Shown here in pieces: positions 53,835 through 62,425 of a stretch of 64,000 nt of DNA. This stretch comes from Hyphomonas sp. CY54-11-8 (GTDB lineage: Bacteria; Pseudomonadota; Alphaproteobacteria; Caulobacterales; Hyphomonadaceae). The notes under the pieces were generated by a model. The model was not told where the DNA came from, made no database searches, and saw nothing but the letters and a program-made list of their open reading frames with translations. The stretch lies in assembly GCF_000682735.1 (NCBI RefSeq), contig NZ_AWFD01000012.1, positions 62,001 to 126,000 on the forward strand. The letters are read 5' to 3'. How positions within the stretch are numbered: the stretch's first letter is position 1; every line of letters begins with the position of its first letter. Both the position numbers and the translations under genes were made by a program.

Positions 53835-54602
53835 ATGAAACGCATTCTGATCGCGTTGATGTCTGCCGTGCTCACTGGTCTTTGCCTGCCCGCCGAGGGT
53901 CAGGAGGAGGAGGCGATCGAGGCCTATATGTCAGGCAACTATCCGGCGGCGCTGGCCCGGACCGCAAATGCGCCGGACGCCGACTCCCGGGCCTTCGCGG
54001 CACGGACCCTGCTGGCCGAGGCGATCAGCCAGAATGGCCAGCCGCCGGCCGCATTGCTGCAGGATGCCCTGGCCGAGGCCAACCAGGCCCTTTCCCGGCA
54101 ACCGGGCCATATCGAGGCCCGGCTGCAGAAGGCGATCGCCCTGTCGCTCCTCAGCCGGCCCATGAGCGCCGGAGAAGTGCGTCGCAGCGGCTTTGGCAGC
54201 GAAGCGCGCGACCTTGCTGAAGGCGTACTGGCGGAAGAACCGGACAATATTTATGCGCAAGCGTTTCTGGCGGTCTGGAACGCTGAAGTAATCCGGCGTG
54301 GAGGGACCCTTGGCGCCTTGGTCATGGGAGCTAGCCTCGACAAGGCCCGGCGTCACTATCAGGCGGCCGTGGCGCTTGCCCCCGGCGACGCGGCGATCCA
54401 TTGGCAATGGGCTCGCGCGTTGGCAGCGCTGAATGCAAAAAAGTATGATGCAGAGATCAGGGCGGCCCTCGATGCGGCGCAGGCGGCTCCGGTGAACAGC
54501 GATCTTGAACGGATTATGCAGGCGCGCGCCGGGCTGCTGAAGCAGGTGCTGGAGACTGATGGCACCGGGGCCGCAGAGGCCCGGGCACTGGACATGCTCT
54601 GA
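53835..54602 (+). CDS. Secreted TPR-like protein
   Basis: 255 residues with a signal peptide (MKRILIALMSAVLTGLCLPAEG). The mature part is helical and contains tetratricopeptide-like units: AIEAYMSGNYPAALART, ALAEANQALSRQPGHIEARLQKAIALSL, ARDLAEGVLAEEPDNIYAQAFLAVWN and ARRHYQAAVALAPGDAAIHWQWARALAAL. It probably acts as a periplasmic scaffold. The start is uncertain because no clear ribosome-binding site precedes 53835 and the frame is open upstream. It converges on trxB. Confidence 0.75.
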   Translation: MKRILIALMSAVLTGLCLPAEGQEEEAIEAYMSGNYPAALARTANAPDADSRAFAARTLLAEAISQNGQPPAALLQDALAEANQALSRQPGHIEARLQKAIALSLLSRPMSAGEVRRSGFGSEARDLAEGVLAEEPDNIYAQAFLAVWNAEVIRRGGTLGALVMGASLDKARRHYQAAVALAPGDAAIHWQWARALAALNAKKYDAEIRAALDAAQAAPVNSDLERIMQARAGLLKQVLETDGTGAAEARALDML

Positions 54603-54635
54603 GCGTTCCGGCGGTCGTCCTGTGAACGTCTTTGT

Positions 54636-55604
54636 CTATTCCGCTGCGACGGATTCTGCAGCGGCTTCCTGTTCGGAGAGGAAGCGTTCTGCATCCAGCG
54701 CAGCCTGACAGCCCATGCCGGCCGCAGTGACGGCCTGGCGATAGGTCTCGTCGGTCACATCGCCAGCGGCGAAGACGCCAGGAATCTCGGTCTGCGGCGT
54801 GCCGGGCTTGGTGATGAGGTAGCCATTCTCTTTCATCTTCAGCTTGCCCTTGAACAGTTCGGTCGACGGTGCATGGCCGATGGCGATGAAGACACCGTGT
54901 ACCGGCACGAGTTTCACTTCGCCGGTGTTCACATCCTTGATTTTCGCGCCGGTTACGCCGAGCGGGTTCTCATCGCCGACAACCTCTTCCAGCGTGTGAT
55001 TCCAGACTACTTCGACCTTCGGGTTCTTCAGCAGGCGCTCCTGCAGGATCTTTTCGGCGCGGAAGCTGTCGCGGCGGTGCACGACGGTGACCTTGGAGGC
55101 AAAATTGGTAAGGAACAGGGCTTCTTCAACGGCGGAGTTGCCGCCGCCCACGACCATGACTTCGCGGCCGCGGTAGAAGAAGCCGTCACAGGTCGCACAC
55201 GCTGACACGCCGAAACCCTTGAACTTCTCTTCCGTCGGCAGGCCAAGCCATTTGGCCTGGGCGCCGGTGCAGATGATGATCGAATCTGCGGTGTAGACCG
55301 TGCCGCTCTCGCCGATCGCCTTGAACGGGCGGCTTTCGAGGTCGACTTCGGCGATATGGTCGTTCTCGACCTTCGCGCCCATGGCTTCGGCATGTTCCTG
55401 CATCTTCACCATCAGGTCTGGCCCCTGAATCTCGGTGAAGCCGGGATAGTTTTCCACTTCCGTGGTGATGGTCAGCTGGCCACCGGGTTGGATGCCGGTC
55501 ACCACAAGCACATCACGCAGCGCGCGGGCACCGTAGACGGCAGCCGTCCAGCCAGCCGGGCCGGAGCCGATAATCAGGATTTCAACGTGTTTCGTGTCGG
55601 CCAT
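54636..55604 (-). CDS. trxB: Thioredoxin reductase
   Basis: 322 residues. An FAD/NADPH flavoprotein that reduces thioredoxin. The FAD motif GSGPAGWTAAVYGAR is at the N-terminus, the redox-active pair is Cys136-Ala-Thr-Cys139, and the NADPH motif is VVGGGNSAVEEA. The C-terminal FAD-contact GVFAAGDVTD is intact. CGGAG precedes the ATG. Function is well supported by length and motifs. Confidence 0.96.
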   Translation of the reverse strand: MADTKHVEILIIGSGPAGWTAAVYGARALRDVLVVTGIQPGGQLTITTEVENYPGFTEIQGPDLMVKMQEHAEAMGAKVENDHIAEVDLESRPFKAIGESGTVYTADSIIICTGAQAKWLGLPTEEKFKGFGVSACATCDGFFYRGREVMVVGGGNSAVEEALFLTNFASKVTVVHRRDSFRAEKILQERLLKNPKVEVVWNHTLEEVVGDENPLGVTGAKIKDVNTGEVKLVPVHGVFIAIGHAPSTELFKGKLKMKENGYLITKPGTPQTEIPGVFAAGDVTDETYRQAVTAAGMGCQAALDAERFLSEQEAAAESVAAE

Positions 55605-55712
55605 GTCGGTACTCCGGATGCGCCTTGTGGAATCGGCTTTTGCACATAGGGCGGGTCGGTCGAGGCTTAAAGGTCCCCGCCGCTCATATCAATGTGACAC
55701 CGCGCGGAAAGC

Positions 55713-56708
55713 TCAGCAGGGCTTGGAAACGACTTCCACAGTGGCGTGGGAAACATCGAACCGTTCCGCGAGGCGGGCTTTCACGTCCCGGCGCAAGGTT
55801 TCGATACAGGCACCCTCGGCGGCGGTGACTTCCATCGTGATGAGCGGTTTCGATTCCGTCAGCGCCCAAGCATGGATGTGTGAGACGTTCATGACATGCT
55901 CAATATGCGCCACGAGGTCTTGCCGTATGTCTTCCGGCGACAGGCCCTCGGGCGTGCCTTCCAGCAGGATGTGACCGGACTGGCGGGCGATGCGGACGCC
56001 GGCGACAAGGACCAGCAAGGCCACGAGAACAGACAGGATCGGGTCGGCAGGCGTCCAGCCCGTCGTGAGGATAACGATTGCCGCGGCGATGGCCGCGACG
56101 GACCCAAGCAGGTCTCCGATCACATGCCAGAGCGCGCCTTGCAGGTTCAGGTCGTGCTTGTCGCCGCCATGCAGCACCCAAGCGGCGAGAATGTTCACAA
56201 CAAGGCCGCCAGCGGCCACCCACAACATGATCCCGCCGAGCACCGGCGCGGGGTCCAGCAACCGGTGAATGGCTTCCCAGACGATCCAGCAGGCCAAGGC
56301 AACCAGGGCGATGCCGTTGGTGAAGGCGGCCAGCACTTTCATCCGGCCAAAACCGTAGGAGCGGCTGGGATCTGCTGGCCGTTCGGCCAGCTTGTAACCG
56401 ACCCAGGCCAGGATCAGTGAGGCAGCGTCCGTCAGCATATGTGCGGCGTCGGCGAGCAGGGCCAGGGAACCGGAGATGATCCCGCCCGTCACTTCAGCCA
56501 TCATGAAAGAGGCCGTCAGGACCGCTGCGATTGCGACGCGCCGGCGTGAATCCGCTGTCGTCATGTCTGCATGGTCATGGGAGTGCCCATGTCCATGGCT
56601 GTGCCCATGATCGTGGCTGTGCCCATGATCGTGGCCGTGACCATGCGCGTGGTCATGCTCATGATCGTGGGCTTTGTCCGGCAGGTTGGTGTTCAGGTCG
56701 CAACTCAT
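55713..56708 (-). CDS. Cation diffusion facilitator, Zn2+/Co2+-type efflux protein
   Basis: 331 residues with six membrane helices. The metal-site helices carry the HxxxD-type pairs LALLADAAHMLTDA (TM2) and HVIGDLLGSVAA (TM5). The N-terminus and the stretch before TM1 hold a long His/Asp repeat (HGHDHGHSHDH), probably a metal-buffering tail. The C-terminal cytosolic domain begins near TPEGLSPEDI. The start is taken at 56708; upstream frame is unlikely coding. Substrate among Zn, Co or Cd is inferred from the His-rich tail. Confidence 0.9.
   Translation of the reverse strand: MSCDLNTNLPDKAHDHEHDHAHGHGHDHGHSHDHGHSHGHGHSHDHADMTTADSRRRVAIAAVLTASFMMAEVTGGIISGSLALLADAAHMLTDAASLILAWVGYKLAERPADPSRSYGFGRMKVLAAFTNGIALVALACWIVWEAIHRLLDPAPVLGGIMLWVAAGGLVVNILAAWVLHGGDKHDLNLQGALWHVIGDLLGSVAAIAAAIVILTTGWTPADPILSVLVALLVLVAGVRIARQSGHILLEGTPEGLSPEDIRQDLVAHIEHVMNVSHIHAWALTESKPLITMEVTAAEGACIETLRRDVKARLAERFDVSHATVEVVSKPC
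56583..56672. repeat. Tandem 18-bp repeat encoding the His-rich tail
   Basis: Five imperfect 18-bp units (start points 56583, 56601, 56619, 56637, 56655) follow the pattern gtgcccatgatcgtggct. They lie inside the CDF gene and encode a hexapeptide repeat rich in His, Asp and Gly. Unit number may vary between strains by slippage. Confidence 0.75.
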
Positions 56709-56852
56709 GTGCCTGAGGTGGAATCCTTTCGCGGGAAGGTCAATTCGAGTGTGATAGCGTTGCGTTGCCGGGCCGATTGATTTTCCGCCCTGCCGCTGAG
56801 GTTTGTGTGCTAGGTTACCTGAAAACATAACAAAAAAGCCCGGAGGAAATCC

Positions 56853-57569
56853 ATGAGCCCACCCCGCCTGCGCCAGCTTGTGATTGCTGCCAACAGTCTC
56901 GACACTGCCGACACTTTGAAGAACGTCCTGGGCCTTGGGGAACCGTTTCCGGATCTAGGCGTGGCGGAATTCGGCCTGGTGAATGCTGTGTTCGCGATTG
57001 GTGACCAGTTCCTCGAAGTCGTCGTGCCGACCCAAGACAAGGCACCAGCCCGGCGGTTCATCGACCGGGGCGGCGAGGGCGGTTACATGGCGATCTTCCA
57101 GACGGACGATATGCAGGCGCTGCGCACACGTGTCGACGGGCTGGGGATCCGGCGCGTCTGGAACATCGACCTGCCGGACATTTCGGCGAGCCATCTCCAT
57201 CCCGCCGATATTGGCGGGGCAATTGTCTCAGTAGATGAGCCACGCCCGGCCGGCAGCTGGCGCTGGGGCGGCCCGGGCTGGCGAGACCGGGCAGCACCTG
57301 GCCGGTTCACACATGCCGTTCTGGAAACGCCGGATCCGGATGCGCTGGCGCAGAAATGGGGGCTCGTCTTTGGCCTGACAGCCGACAAGCGCCGCCTGTT
57401 CCTTGCCGACGCGGTGCTCTACTTCAATGAAGGCCCCGCCGACCGGATGATCGAATTCGGTGTCGATCTTCCCCATGCAGACAAGGCACTGGAACGCGCC
57501 GAGGCTGCCGGGCTGATGGTCGACGGGAAAAGCACAAATGTTGCCGGCGTCAGGCTGGCATTCGCCTGA
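56853..57569 (+). CDS. VOC/glyoxalase-like domain protein
   Basis: 238 residues formed by two glyoxalase-fold halves: RLRQLVIAANSLDTADTLKNVLGLGEPF with GLVNAVFAIGDQFLEVVVPT, then FTHAVLETPDPDALAQKWGLVFGL with ILYFNEG-like and MIEFGVDLP segments. Resembles glyoxalase-like proteins that bind small substrates, but the metal ligands are not clearly complete. GGAGG precedes the ATG. Its stop directly abuts the convergent gamma-glutamyltransferase stop. Confidence 0.78.
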   Translation: MSPPRLRQLVIAANSLDTADTLKNVLGLGEPFPDLGVAEFGLVNAVFAIGDQFLEVVVPTQDKAPARRFIDRGGEGGYMAIFQTDDMQALRTRVDGLGIRRVWNIDLPDISASHLHPADIGGAIVSVDEPRPAGSWRWGGPGWRDRAAPGRFTHAVLETPDPDALAQKWGLVFGLTADKRRLFLADAVLYFNEGPADRMIEFGVDLPHADKALERAEAAGLMVDGKSTNVAGVRLAFA

Positions 57570-59504
57570 CTAGTAACCGTCTGCCACTCCATCCTTGCGC
57601 ATCTCGGTCGCGGCCAGATAGGCACCACTGTTGAAGTCACGCATAATGGCCTGATAGCCGCCGGCATTGGCGCCGCAGCACTCGATATTCAGACCACGGC
57701 GTTCCAGTTCGGCGCGCGTTTCCGGGGGGATACCGCTTTCGAGCGAGACCGTGCCGATATCGGCTTCGCATGCTGCGTCGTCGAAGTCATCGGTTGGTTC
57801 ACAACCGCCATTATGCTCCCAGCGTGCCGCATCGCCGGCTTCCTGCAAACCCATGTCGAAATCGACGAGGTTCAGGATGACCTGGACATGACCCTGTGGC
57901 TGCATGCCGCCGCCCATAAGGCCGAAGCTCAGCCACGGTTCAAACGGACAGGCCTGTTCAATCGGCACCGCCCGGACCTGACAGCCCGGCATGTCCTTCT
58001 TGAAAGCAAAGGCCGGAATGATGGTATGGAACGGCCGCTTGCCCGGTTCCCAGACATTCGGGTGGGCCGGGTCGAGGCTGAACAACTGGCCGCGGTCCTG
58101 GAACATGAAGCCAAGGCCGTCCGCAACGAGACCTGACCCCATGCCGCGATAGTTCGACTGGATCAGCGATACCATCATGCCGTTCTCGTCGGCGACGGTG
58201 AGATAGGTTGTGTCACCATCTTTCAGTTTGGCGTCAGCTGCAGGGAAATCCATACCGGCTTTTACATTGGTCATCGCCTTGCTGAGATCAATCAGACCCG
58301 CGCGTTCGGCGTTGTAGCCCTCTTTCAGGAAGACATTCGGGTCGATGCCGGAAAAGGCCGGATCGGCGTAGCCTTTGGCCCTGTCCGCAAATGCCAGCCG
58401 CTTGGCTTCCACCTGCGCCATGATCGAGTCCGCCGAGCCAAAGCCCATGTCGCGCAGGTCGTATTTTTCCAGCATCTGCAACATCTGCAGCGCGGCAATG
58501 CCTTGTGTGTTCGGTGGCAGTTCGCAGACCTTATAGTCGCCGCGATACGTCGCGCAGACAGGCTCAACCCATTCGCCTTCATGCGTGGCGAAATCCTCGT
58601 AGGTCAGAAAACCGCCGATCCGTTCGAAATAGTCGGCCATGATGTGGGCCGTCTCGCCGGTGTAAAACTCATCCCGGCCCTTGTAGGCGATACGCTCCAG
58701 CGTGTCGGCGAGGTCCGGATTGCGAAACAGCGATCCTTCTTCCGGTGCGGGCGAGAAATAGGTTTTCTTCGCGTTGTCGTATTCTTCCAACATGCCGCTC
58801 TCATAGGCGGGCTCGAAGCGCTTTGGACCGAAGCTCCAGTAAAAGGAGATCACTTCCGGGATCGGCGCACCTTCGCGCGCGTAGCGGATCGCGGGTTCCA
58901 GATCGGTGTTGATCGGCAGTTTGCCGAACCGTTCGTGCAGCGCGAACCAGCCATCGACCGTACCCGGAACAGTCACGGGCGCCGCACCGAATGGCGGGAT
59001 TTCCTTGCCGTCCATAAACTCATCGGCCTTCGCCTGCATCTGTTCCAGCGTGGCGTTCTTCGCGCTGCGGCCGGACCCATTATAACCGTAAAGCTGCTGT
59101 GTCTCTGGGTCCCAGACGATTGCGAAGAGATCGCCGCCTATACCGTTTCCGGTCGGCTCCACAAGACCTAGCATGGCGTTCGCGGCAATGGCGGCATCAA
59201 CGGCTGAACCGCCGCGCTTCATCACATCGAGTGCTGTCTGCGTGGCCAATGGATGGGCCGTTGCGGCCGCCGCATTCGGGGCAACAACGGCAGAACGAAC
59301 GCCCAAATCCCGCCCCGTCGGCATCCGGTCACCCGGACCCGGCGCAGACAGCTGCAGCAGCGCGTTGCCAATTGTGCCTGCGCTGTCTGTTTCGGCCGGC
59401 GTAGGTGCTTCAGCAGAAACGCCGTCGCCAGCCGGATCGGGGGTTGCACATGCGCTAAGTCCTGCCGCCACCATGGCTGCCAGGAGTGTTCGGGCCATTT
59501 TCAT
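57570..59504 (-). CDS. ggt: Gamma-glutamyltransferase
   Basis: 644 residues with a lipoprotein-type signal (MVAAGLSAC, Cys18). Cleaves glutathione and transfers gamma-glutamyl groups. The precursor is cut before the catalytic Thr in the DGDTTYLTVADENGMMVSLIQSNYRGMGS region. GNGIGGDLFAIVWD and GLMGGGMQPQGHVQVILNLVDF are typical of the large and small chains. Membrane attachment by a lipid is unusual for a GGT, which is mostly periplasmic or soluble. In-frame ATGs at 59504 and 59498 differ only trivially. Confidence 0.92.
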   Translation of the reverse strand: MKMARTLLAAMVAAGLSACATPDPAGDGVSAEAPTPAETDSAGTIGNALLQLSAPGPGDRMPTGRDLGVRSAVVAPNAAAATAHPLATQTALDVMKRGGSAVDAAIAANAMLGLVEPTGNGIGGDLFAIVWDPETQQLYGYNGSGRSAKNATLEQMQAKADEFMDGKEIPPFGAAPVTVPGTVDGWFALHERFGKLPINTDLEPAIRYAREGAPIPEVISFYWSFGPKRFEPAYESGMLEEYDNAKKTYFSPAPEEGSLFRNPDLADTLERIAYKGRDEFYTGETAHIMADYFERIGGFLTYEDFATHEGEWVEPVCATYRGDYKVCELPPNTQGIAALQMLQMLEKYDLRDMGFGSADSIMAQVEAKRLAFADRAKGYADPAFSGIDPNVFLKEGYNAERAGLIDLSKAMTNVKAGMDFPAADAKLKDGDTTYLTVADENGMMVSLIQSNYRGMGSGLVADGLGFMFQDRGQLFSLDPAHPNVWEPGKRPFHTIIPAFAFKKDMPGCQVRAVPIEQACPFEPWLSFGLMGGGMQPQGHVQVILNLVDFDMGLQEAGDAARWEHNGGCEPTDDFDDAACEADIGTVSLESGIPPETRAELERRGLNIECCGANAGGYQAIMRDFNSGAYLAATEMRKDGVADGY

Positions 59505-59638
59505 GACTGATGCCTCCGCTATCTGGCGGTGACCTTAACGCCCTTCGCCGGGTTTTCGAGTCCCGGCCTGGCCAATAATAATCGTCATTCGGGCGCAGGG
59601 TGCGGCCGAGGGCTTCGATATAGCTGTGGATCAGACCA

Positions 59639-60022
59639 TCAGACATAGCTGACAATCTCCCATTCGATGCCGTCATGATCATGGAAATAGAACCGGCTGC
59701 CGGGATCATATGTCTGGTGGCTATGCGTTTTCAGGCCGGACTTCAGGATCCGTTGTTCGGCGGCGTCCAGGTCTTCAACCAGGATGCCGAAATGGTTCAC
59801 CGCACCGGTGCGGTAATAGCTTTCTTCATCCATACGGTCCTGCTTCGGCAGGGCATAGAGGGCGATATACTCATCATCGGTGCCGACATGGACGGTGTAG
59901 CCGTCGTATTTTGCCGGGCCTTCCCAGCGCACATGCCAGCCGAACAGGTCCACCAGCATGGCGGCTGTCTTCTTCGGGTCTGAGACCGTCACATTCACAT
60001 GCTCAAACAGGGCGGGTTTCAT
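59639..60022 (-). CDS. VOC family protein, predicted SoxR target
   Basis: 127 residues, a single glyoxalase-fold chain: ALFEHVNVTVSDPKKTAAMLVDLFGWHVRWEG (His ligand), then NHFGILVEDLDAAEQRILKSGLKTH, and FYFHDHDGIEWEIVSYV (Glu ligand). Probably a dimer with a metal site shared across halves. It is divergent from soxR (101-bp gap), and a promoter with a SoxR box in its spacer reads into it. The predicted role is response to redox-cycling compounds, possibly removing a quinone or dicarbonyl. The reaction is unknown. Confidence 0.82.
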   Translation of the reverse strand: MKPALFEHVNVTVSDPKKTAAMLVDLFGWHVRWEGPAKYDGYTVHVGTDDEYIALYALPKQDRMDEESYYRTGAVNHFGILVEDLDAAEQRILKSGLKTHSHQTYDPGSRFYFHDHDGIEWEIVSYV

Positions 60023-60066
60023 TTTCTTGCTCCATTCGCTTCAATTCATTGAGTTCTGATTTGACG

Positions 60067-60097
60067 ATCCTAATTCCTCAACTTAACTTGAGGTCAA
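60067..60097 (-). promoter_or_regulatory. SoxR-type promoter of the VOC gene
   Basis: On the minus strand: -35 TTGACC (60092-60097), a 19-bp spacer, -10 TAGGAT (60067-60072). The long spacer is typical of MerR-family activation, and the SoxR box lies inside and just over it. The start codon of the VOC gene is 45 bp beyond the -10. Confidence 0.75.
60076..60093. promoter_or_regulatory. SoxR binding site
   Basis: CCTCAACTTAACTTGAGG differs at one base from the enterobacterial SoxR box CCTCAAGTTAACTTGAGG, an 18-bp palindrome. It lies 30 bp before the soxR ATG and between the -35 and -10 of the divergent VOC promoter, so autoregulation and activation can use the same site. Confidence 0.85.
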
Positions 60098-60123
60098 GCA
60101 TTTTGGACAAGGAAAAAATCGTT

Positions 60124-60573
60124 ATGAAACAGGGGCTTTTGATCGGGGATGTTGCCCGTCGTACCGGGCTGTCGGTTTCTGCCATCCGCTTTTATGAATC
60201 ACGCGGCCTCGTGAAGCCGGATCGTCGTCCCTCTGGTCAGCGGGAGTTTGCCCGTGCCGATATCCGCCGGTTGTCCTTCATCCTGATCGCCCAACAGATG
60301 GGCCTCACCATCGAGGAGATCGGAGACGTTCTCAGCGAACTGCCGGACAACCGCACGCCGACCAAGGCAGACTGGACCCGCATCAGCCAGCACTTTCGCA
60401 AGCGCCTCGATGATCACATCGCCATGGTGGAGCGCCTGCGCAACAGGCTGGATGGCTGCATCGGCTGTGGCTGTCTCAGCCTGAAGAGCTGCGCGCTCTA
60501 CAATCCGGATGACCGCGCCAATGCCGCCGGACCGGGACCGCGCTTCGTGGTAACGGCGGAGAAGGTGGGGTGA
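60124..60573 (+). CDS. soxR: Redox-sensing MerR-family regulator SoxR
   Basis: 149 residues. The N-terminal MerR helix-turn-helix is LIGDVARRTGLSVSAIRFYESRGLVKP. The C-terminal [2Fe-2S] cluster Cys are at 112, 115, 117 and 123 (CIGCGCLSLKSC), the exact SoxR spacing. Oxidation by superoxide or redox-cycling drugs turns it into an activator. No soxS is present, as usual outside enterics; direct targets are expected, and the divergent VOC gene carries the site. Its stop overlaps the next gene's GTG (GTGA). Confidence 0.95.
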   Translation: MKQGLLIGDVARRTGLSVSAIRFYESRGLVKPDRRPSGQREFARADIRRLSFILIAQQMGLTIEEIGDVLSELPDNRTPTKADWTRISQHFRKRLDDHIAMVERLRNRLDGCIGCGCLSLKSCALYNPDDRANAAGPGPRFVVTAEKVG

Positions 60574-61028
60574 CTCCCGGCGCGTCTTTTGAGATGGCGC
60601 AGGTCATTGTCGCAGCAGCCCGGCTCGAGGGACAATGGATCACACCCGACAACCTAAACACCCAGGCAAGTCAGAAAGGCGCCTATGTCCTCCTGGTCGG
60701 TCTGGACAGGGCGTTACCGGTTGGGGCTAGCCGGCGCAAATCAGGACAATTGCCAGCCGGAACCTATCTCTATGCGGGTAGCGCATACGGCGCAGGCGGC
60801 GTTGCGGCCCGCATCGGCCGTCATTTCAGAAAAGACAAGAAAGTTCACTGGCACGTCGATCGACTGACACTGGAGGCGAGCCGCCTTGCGGCATTCATTG
60901 TGGAGAATGGCAATGAATGCGCGCTGGCTGAGGCGCTGCTGGAATCGAACAACGTAGCGATCGCGATAGAGGGATTTGGCAGTACGGATTGCCTATCCTG
61001 CCGTGGTCATTTGCTGGCAATCGTCTGA
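60570..61028 (+). CDS. DUF123 (GIY-YIG-like) protein
   Basis: 152 residues. KGAYVLLVGLDR (GIY-like strand), LPAGTYLYAGSAYGAGGVAARIGRHFRKDKKVHWHVDRL (YIG-like strand and conserved Arg), and the C-terminal Cys segment match DUF123, a GIY-YIG-related domain known as a companion of endonuclease III in archaea. Whether it cuts DNA is not known. Start: GTG overlapping the soxR stop with GGAG upstream; an ATG at 60594 is an alternative. Cotranscription with soxR is likely. Confidence 0.82.
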   Translation: MTPGASFEMAQVIVAAARLEGQWITPDNLNTQASQKGAYVLLVGLDRALPVGASRRKSGQLPAGTYLYAGSAYGAGGVAARIGRHFRKDKKVHWHVDRLTLEASRLAAFIVENGNECALAEALLESNNVAIAIEGFGSTDCLSCRGHLLAIV

Positions 61029-61034
61029 GCGGAC

Positions 61035-61439
61035 CTAGTTCGGCTTTTTCGGGAAATAGTGCATCGCCATGCGTTCCGCAATTTCCTGGCCTTCGCGGGC
61101 GAAGCGCGCTTCGGCTTCCACGGCGCGGTTGTCGCATTTCAGGTAATCGCGCGTGGTGTCCTGATAGGCCTCGTTGAATTGCGCCACGAGGCTGGAACGG
61201 AGGTTCCCGCGATTCGGAGCCTCATAGCTCAACATGTCGGACATGTACTGGCGCCAGTACTGGTCGTCCCGGCCATTGCAGCGGACCCGGATCGCGTGTG
61301 CCGAGCCCAGCGCGCCGGCCAGATCGGCAGCGTCGCGGAAATAATCCGGTCCCCGCATCGGCAGGCTCGATTGTGCAGTGCTTGCGCCACAGACCATCAG
61401 GGCGCTAAGCAGGACGACATGAAAACGTGCCTTGTTCAT
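61035..61439 (-). CDS. TIGR02301 family secreted protein
   Basis: 134 residues with a signal peptide (MNKARFHVVLLSALMVCGASTAQ). The mature part, PDYFRDAADLAGALGSAHAIRVRCNGRDDQYWRQYMSDMLSYEAP, follows the TIGR02301 pattern (LG-x-AH-xx-R-xx-C and DQ-x-WR), followed by a helical RSSLVAQFNEAYQDTTRDYLKC. The two Cys may pair. No function is known for the family. Its first 21 coding bases overlap the start of the divergent dehydrogenase gene. Confidence 0.82.
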   Translation of the reverse strand: MNKARFHVVLLSALMVCGASTAQSSLPMRGPDYFRDAADLAGALGSAHAIRVRCNGRDDQYWRQYMSDMLSYEAPNRGNLRSSLVAQFNEAYQDTTRDYLKCDNRAVEAEARFAREGQEIAERMAMHYFPKKPN

Positions 61440-62408
61440 GAAAAGACCTTTGCCCGCATCCAGCCTCGGCTCAAGGATGTAGAACACAAACTTGATGTCC
61501 TCATTATGACCGATGAAGGACGCTTCTATCATGCGGGCAGCCGCGTGGTGACCGACAAGGTGGAACCTGAGATCGTCTTCGGCAGTCTGGACTGCTTCTT
61601 TGGCCCCGCCGCCGGTGTATTCGTGAAGACCGTCACGACCTCGGACCGACTGGAGTGGTTCCAGTCTCCGGCAGCGGGCGTCGACAACGCGGTACTGAAA
61701 GCGATTGGCAAGGCGTCGAAACAATACACGACCAACCATACCCAGGCTGAATCCATGGCCGAGTGGGCCCTCTGGGCCGCGTTGGACTTCCTCCGCGAAG
61801 GGCCGCTGCACCGGGCCCAGCAGGAGGCGGCAGAATGGAAACGTGTTCAGGCACGCGAGATCGCCGGTAGCCGCTGGCTGGTGGTCGGCTATGGCTCAAT
61901 CGGTGAAGCCGTCGGCAAACGCGTGACTGCGCTTGGCGGGCACGTCACCGGCCTGCGCCGTTCCCCTGGCCCGGCACCGGGCGCGCAGGAGATATTGCCC
62001 ATCGGTGTGTTGCCGGATTTGCTGCCGGAAGCAGATATTGTGCTGCTGAGCGTGCCGCACACGTCAGAAACTGAAGGCATGGCCGATGCGGACTTCTTCT
62101 CGAAGATGAGACCGGACGCCCTGTTCATGAATCTTGGCCGTGGGGCTCTGGTGAACGAGGACGCGCTGGTCGCGGCGCTGGACAAGGGGCACCCGGCCTA
62201 TGCCGCCCTCGATGTCACTGGTGTGGAGCCTCTGCCGGCGGAAAGCCCGCTGTGGCATCATCCGAAGATCATGATCACGCCACACGATTCGTCCCAGACC
62301 AATGGAACGATCCTTCGGGCGGATGGCACGTTCGTGGACAATCTTCACCGCTACCTGAACGGCGAGCCGCTCAGGAACCTCGTCGACCGGAAAGCCTTCG
62401 AGGACTGA
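61419..62408 (+). CDS. D-2-hydroxyacid dehydrogenase family protein
   Basis: 329 residues, NAD(P)-dependent dehydrogenase of the D-isomer-specific family. The coenzyme motif is LVVGYGSIGEAVGKRV with RR shortly after (NADP preference possible). NLGRGALVNEDALVAAL, DVTGVEPLPAESPLW, and the HD pair TPHDSSQ in place of the usual TPHxA are visible. I start at ATG 61419 (MKTCLVHEKTFARIQPRL) with AGGA upstream, since this matches the family start. The 5' end overlaps the divergent TIGR02301 gene. Confidence 0.85.
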   Translation: MKTCLVHEKTFARIQPRLKDVEHKLDVLIMTDEGRFYHAGSRVVTDKVEPEIVFGSLDCFFGPAAGVFVKTVTTSDRLEWFQSPAAGVDNAVLKAIGKASKQYTTNHTQAESMAEWALWAALDFLREGPLHRAQQEAAEWKRVQAREIAGSRWLVVGYGSIGEAVGKRVTALGGHVTGLRRSPGPAPGAQEILPIGVLPDLLPEADIVLLSVPHTSETEGMADADFFSKMRPDALFMNLGRGALVNEDALVAALDKGHPAYAALDVTGVEPLPAESPLWHHPKIMITPHDSSQTNGTILRADGTFVDNLHRYLNGEPLRNLVDRKAFED

Positions 62409-62425
62409 GCGGCGATTTCGTCCGT

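Noticed and set aside
59505-59638. Small minus-strand frame between ggt and the VOC gene
   Set aside because: No ribosome-binding site or family pattern, and it would overlap the VOC and ggt genes; the region holds only a weak GCCGGG/CCCGGC hairpin.
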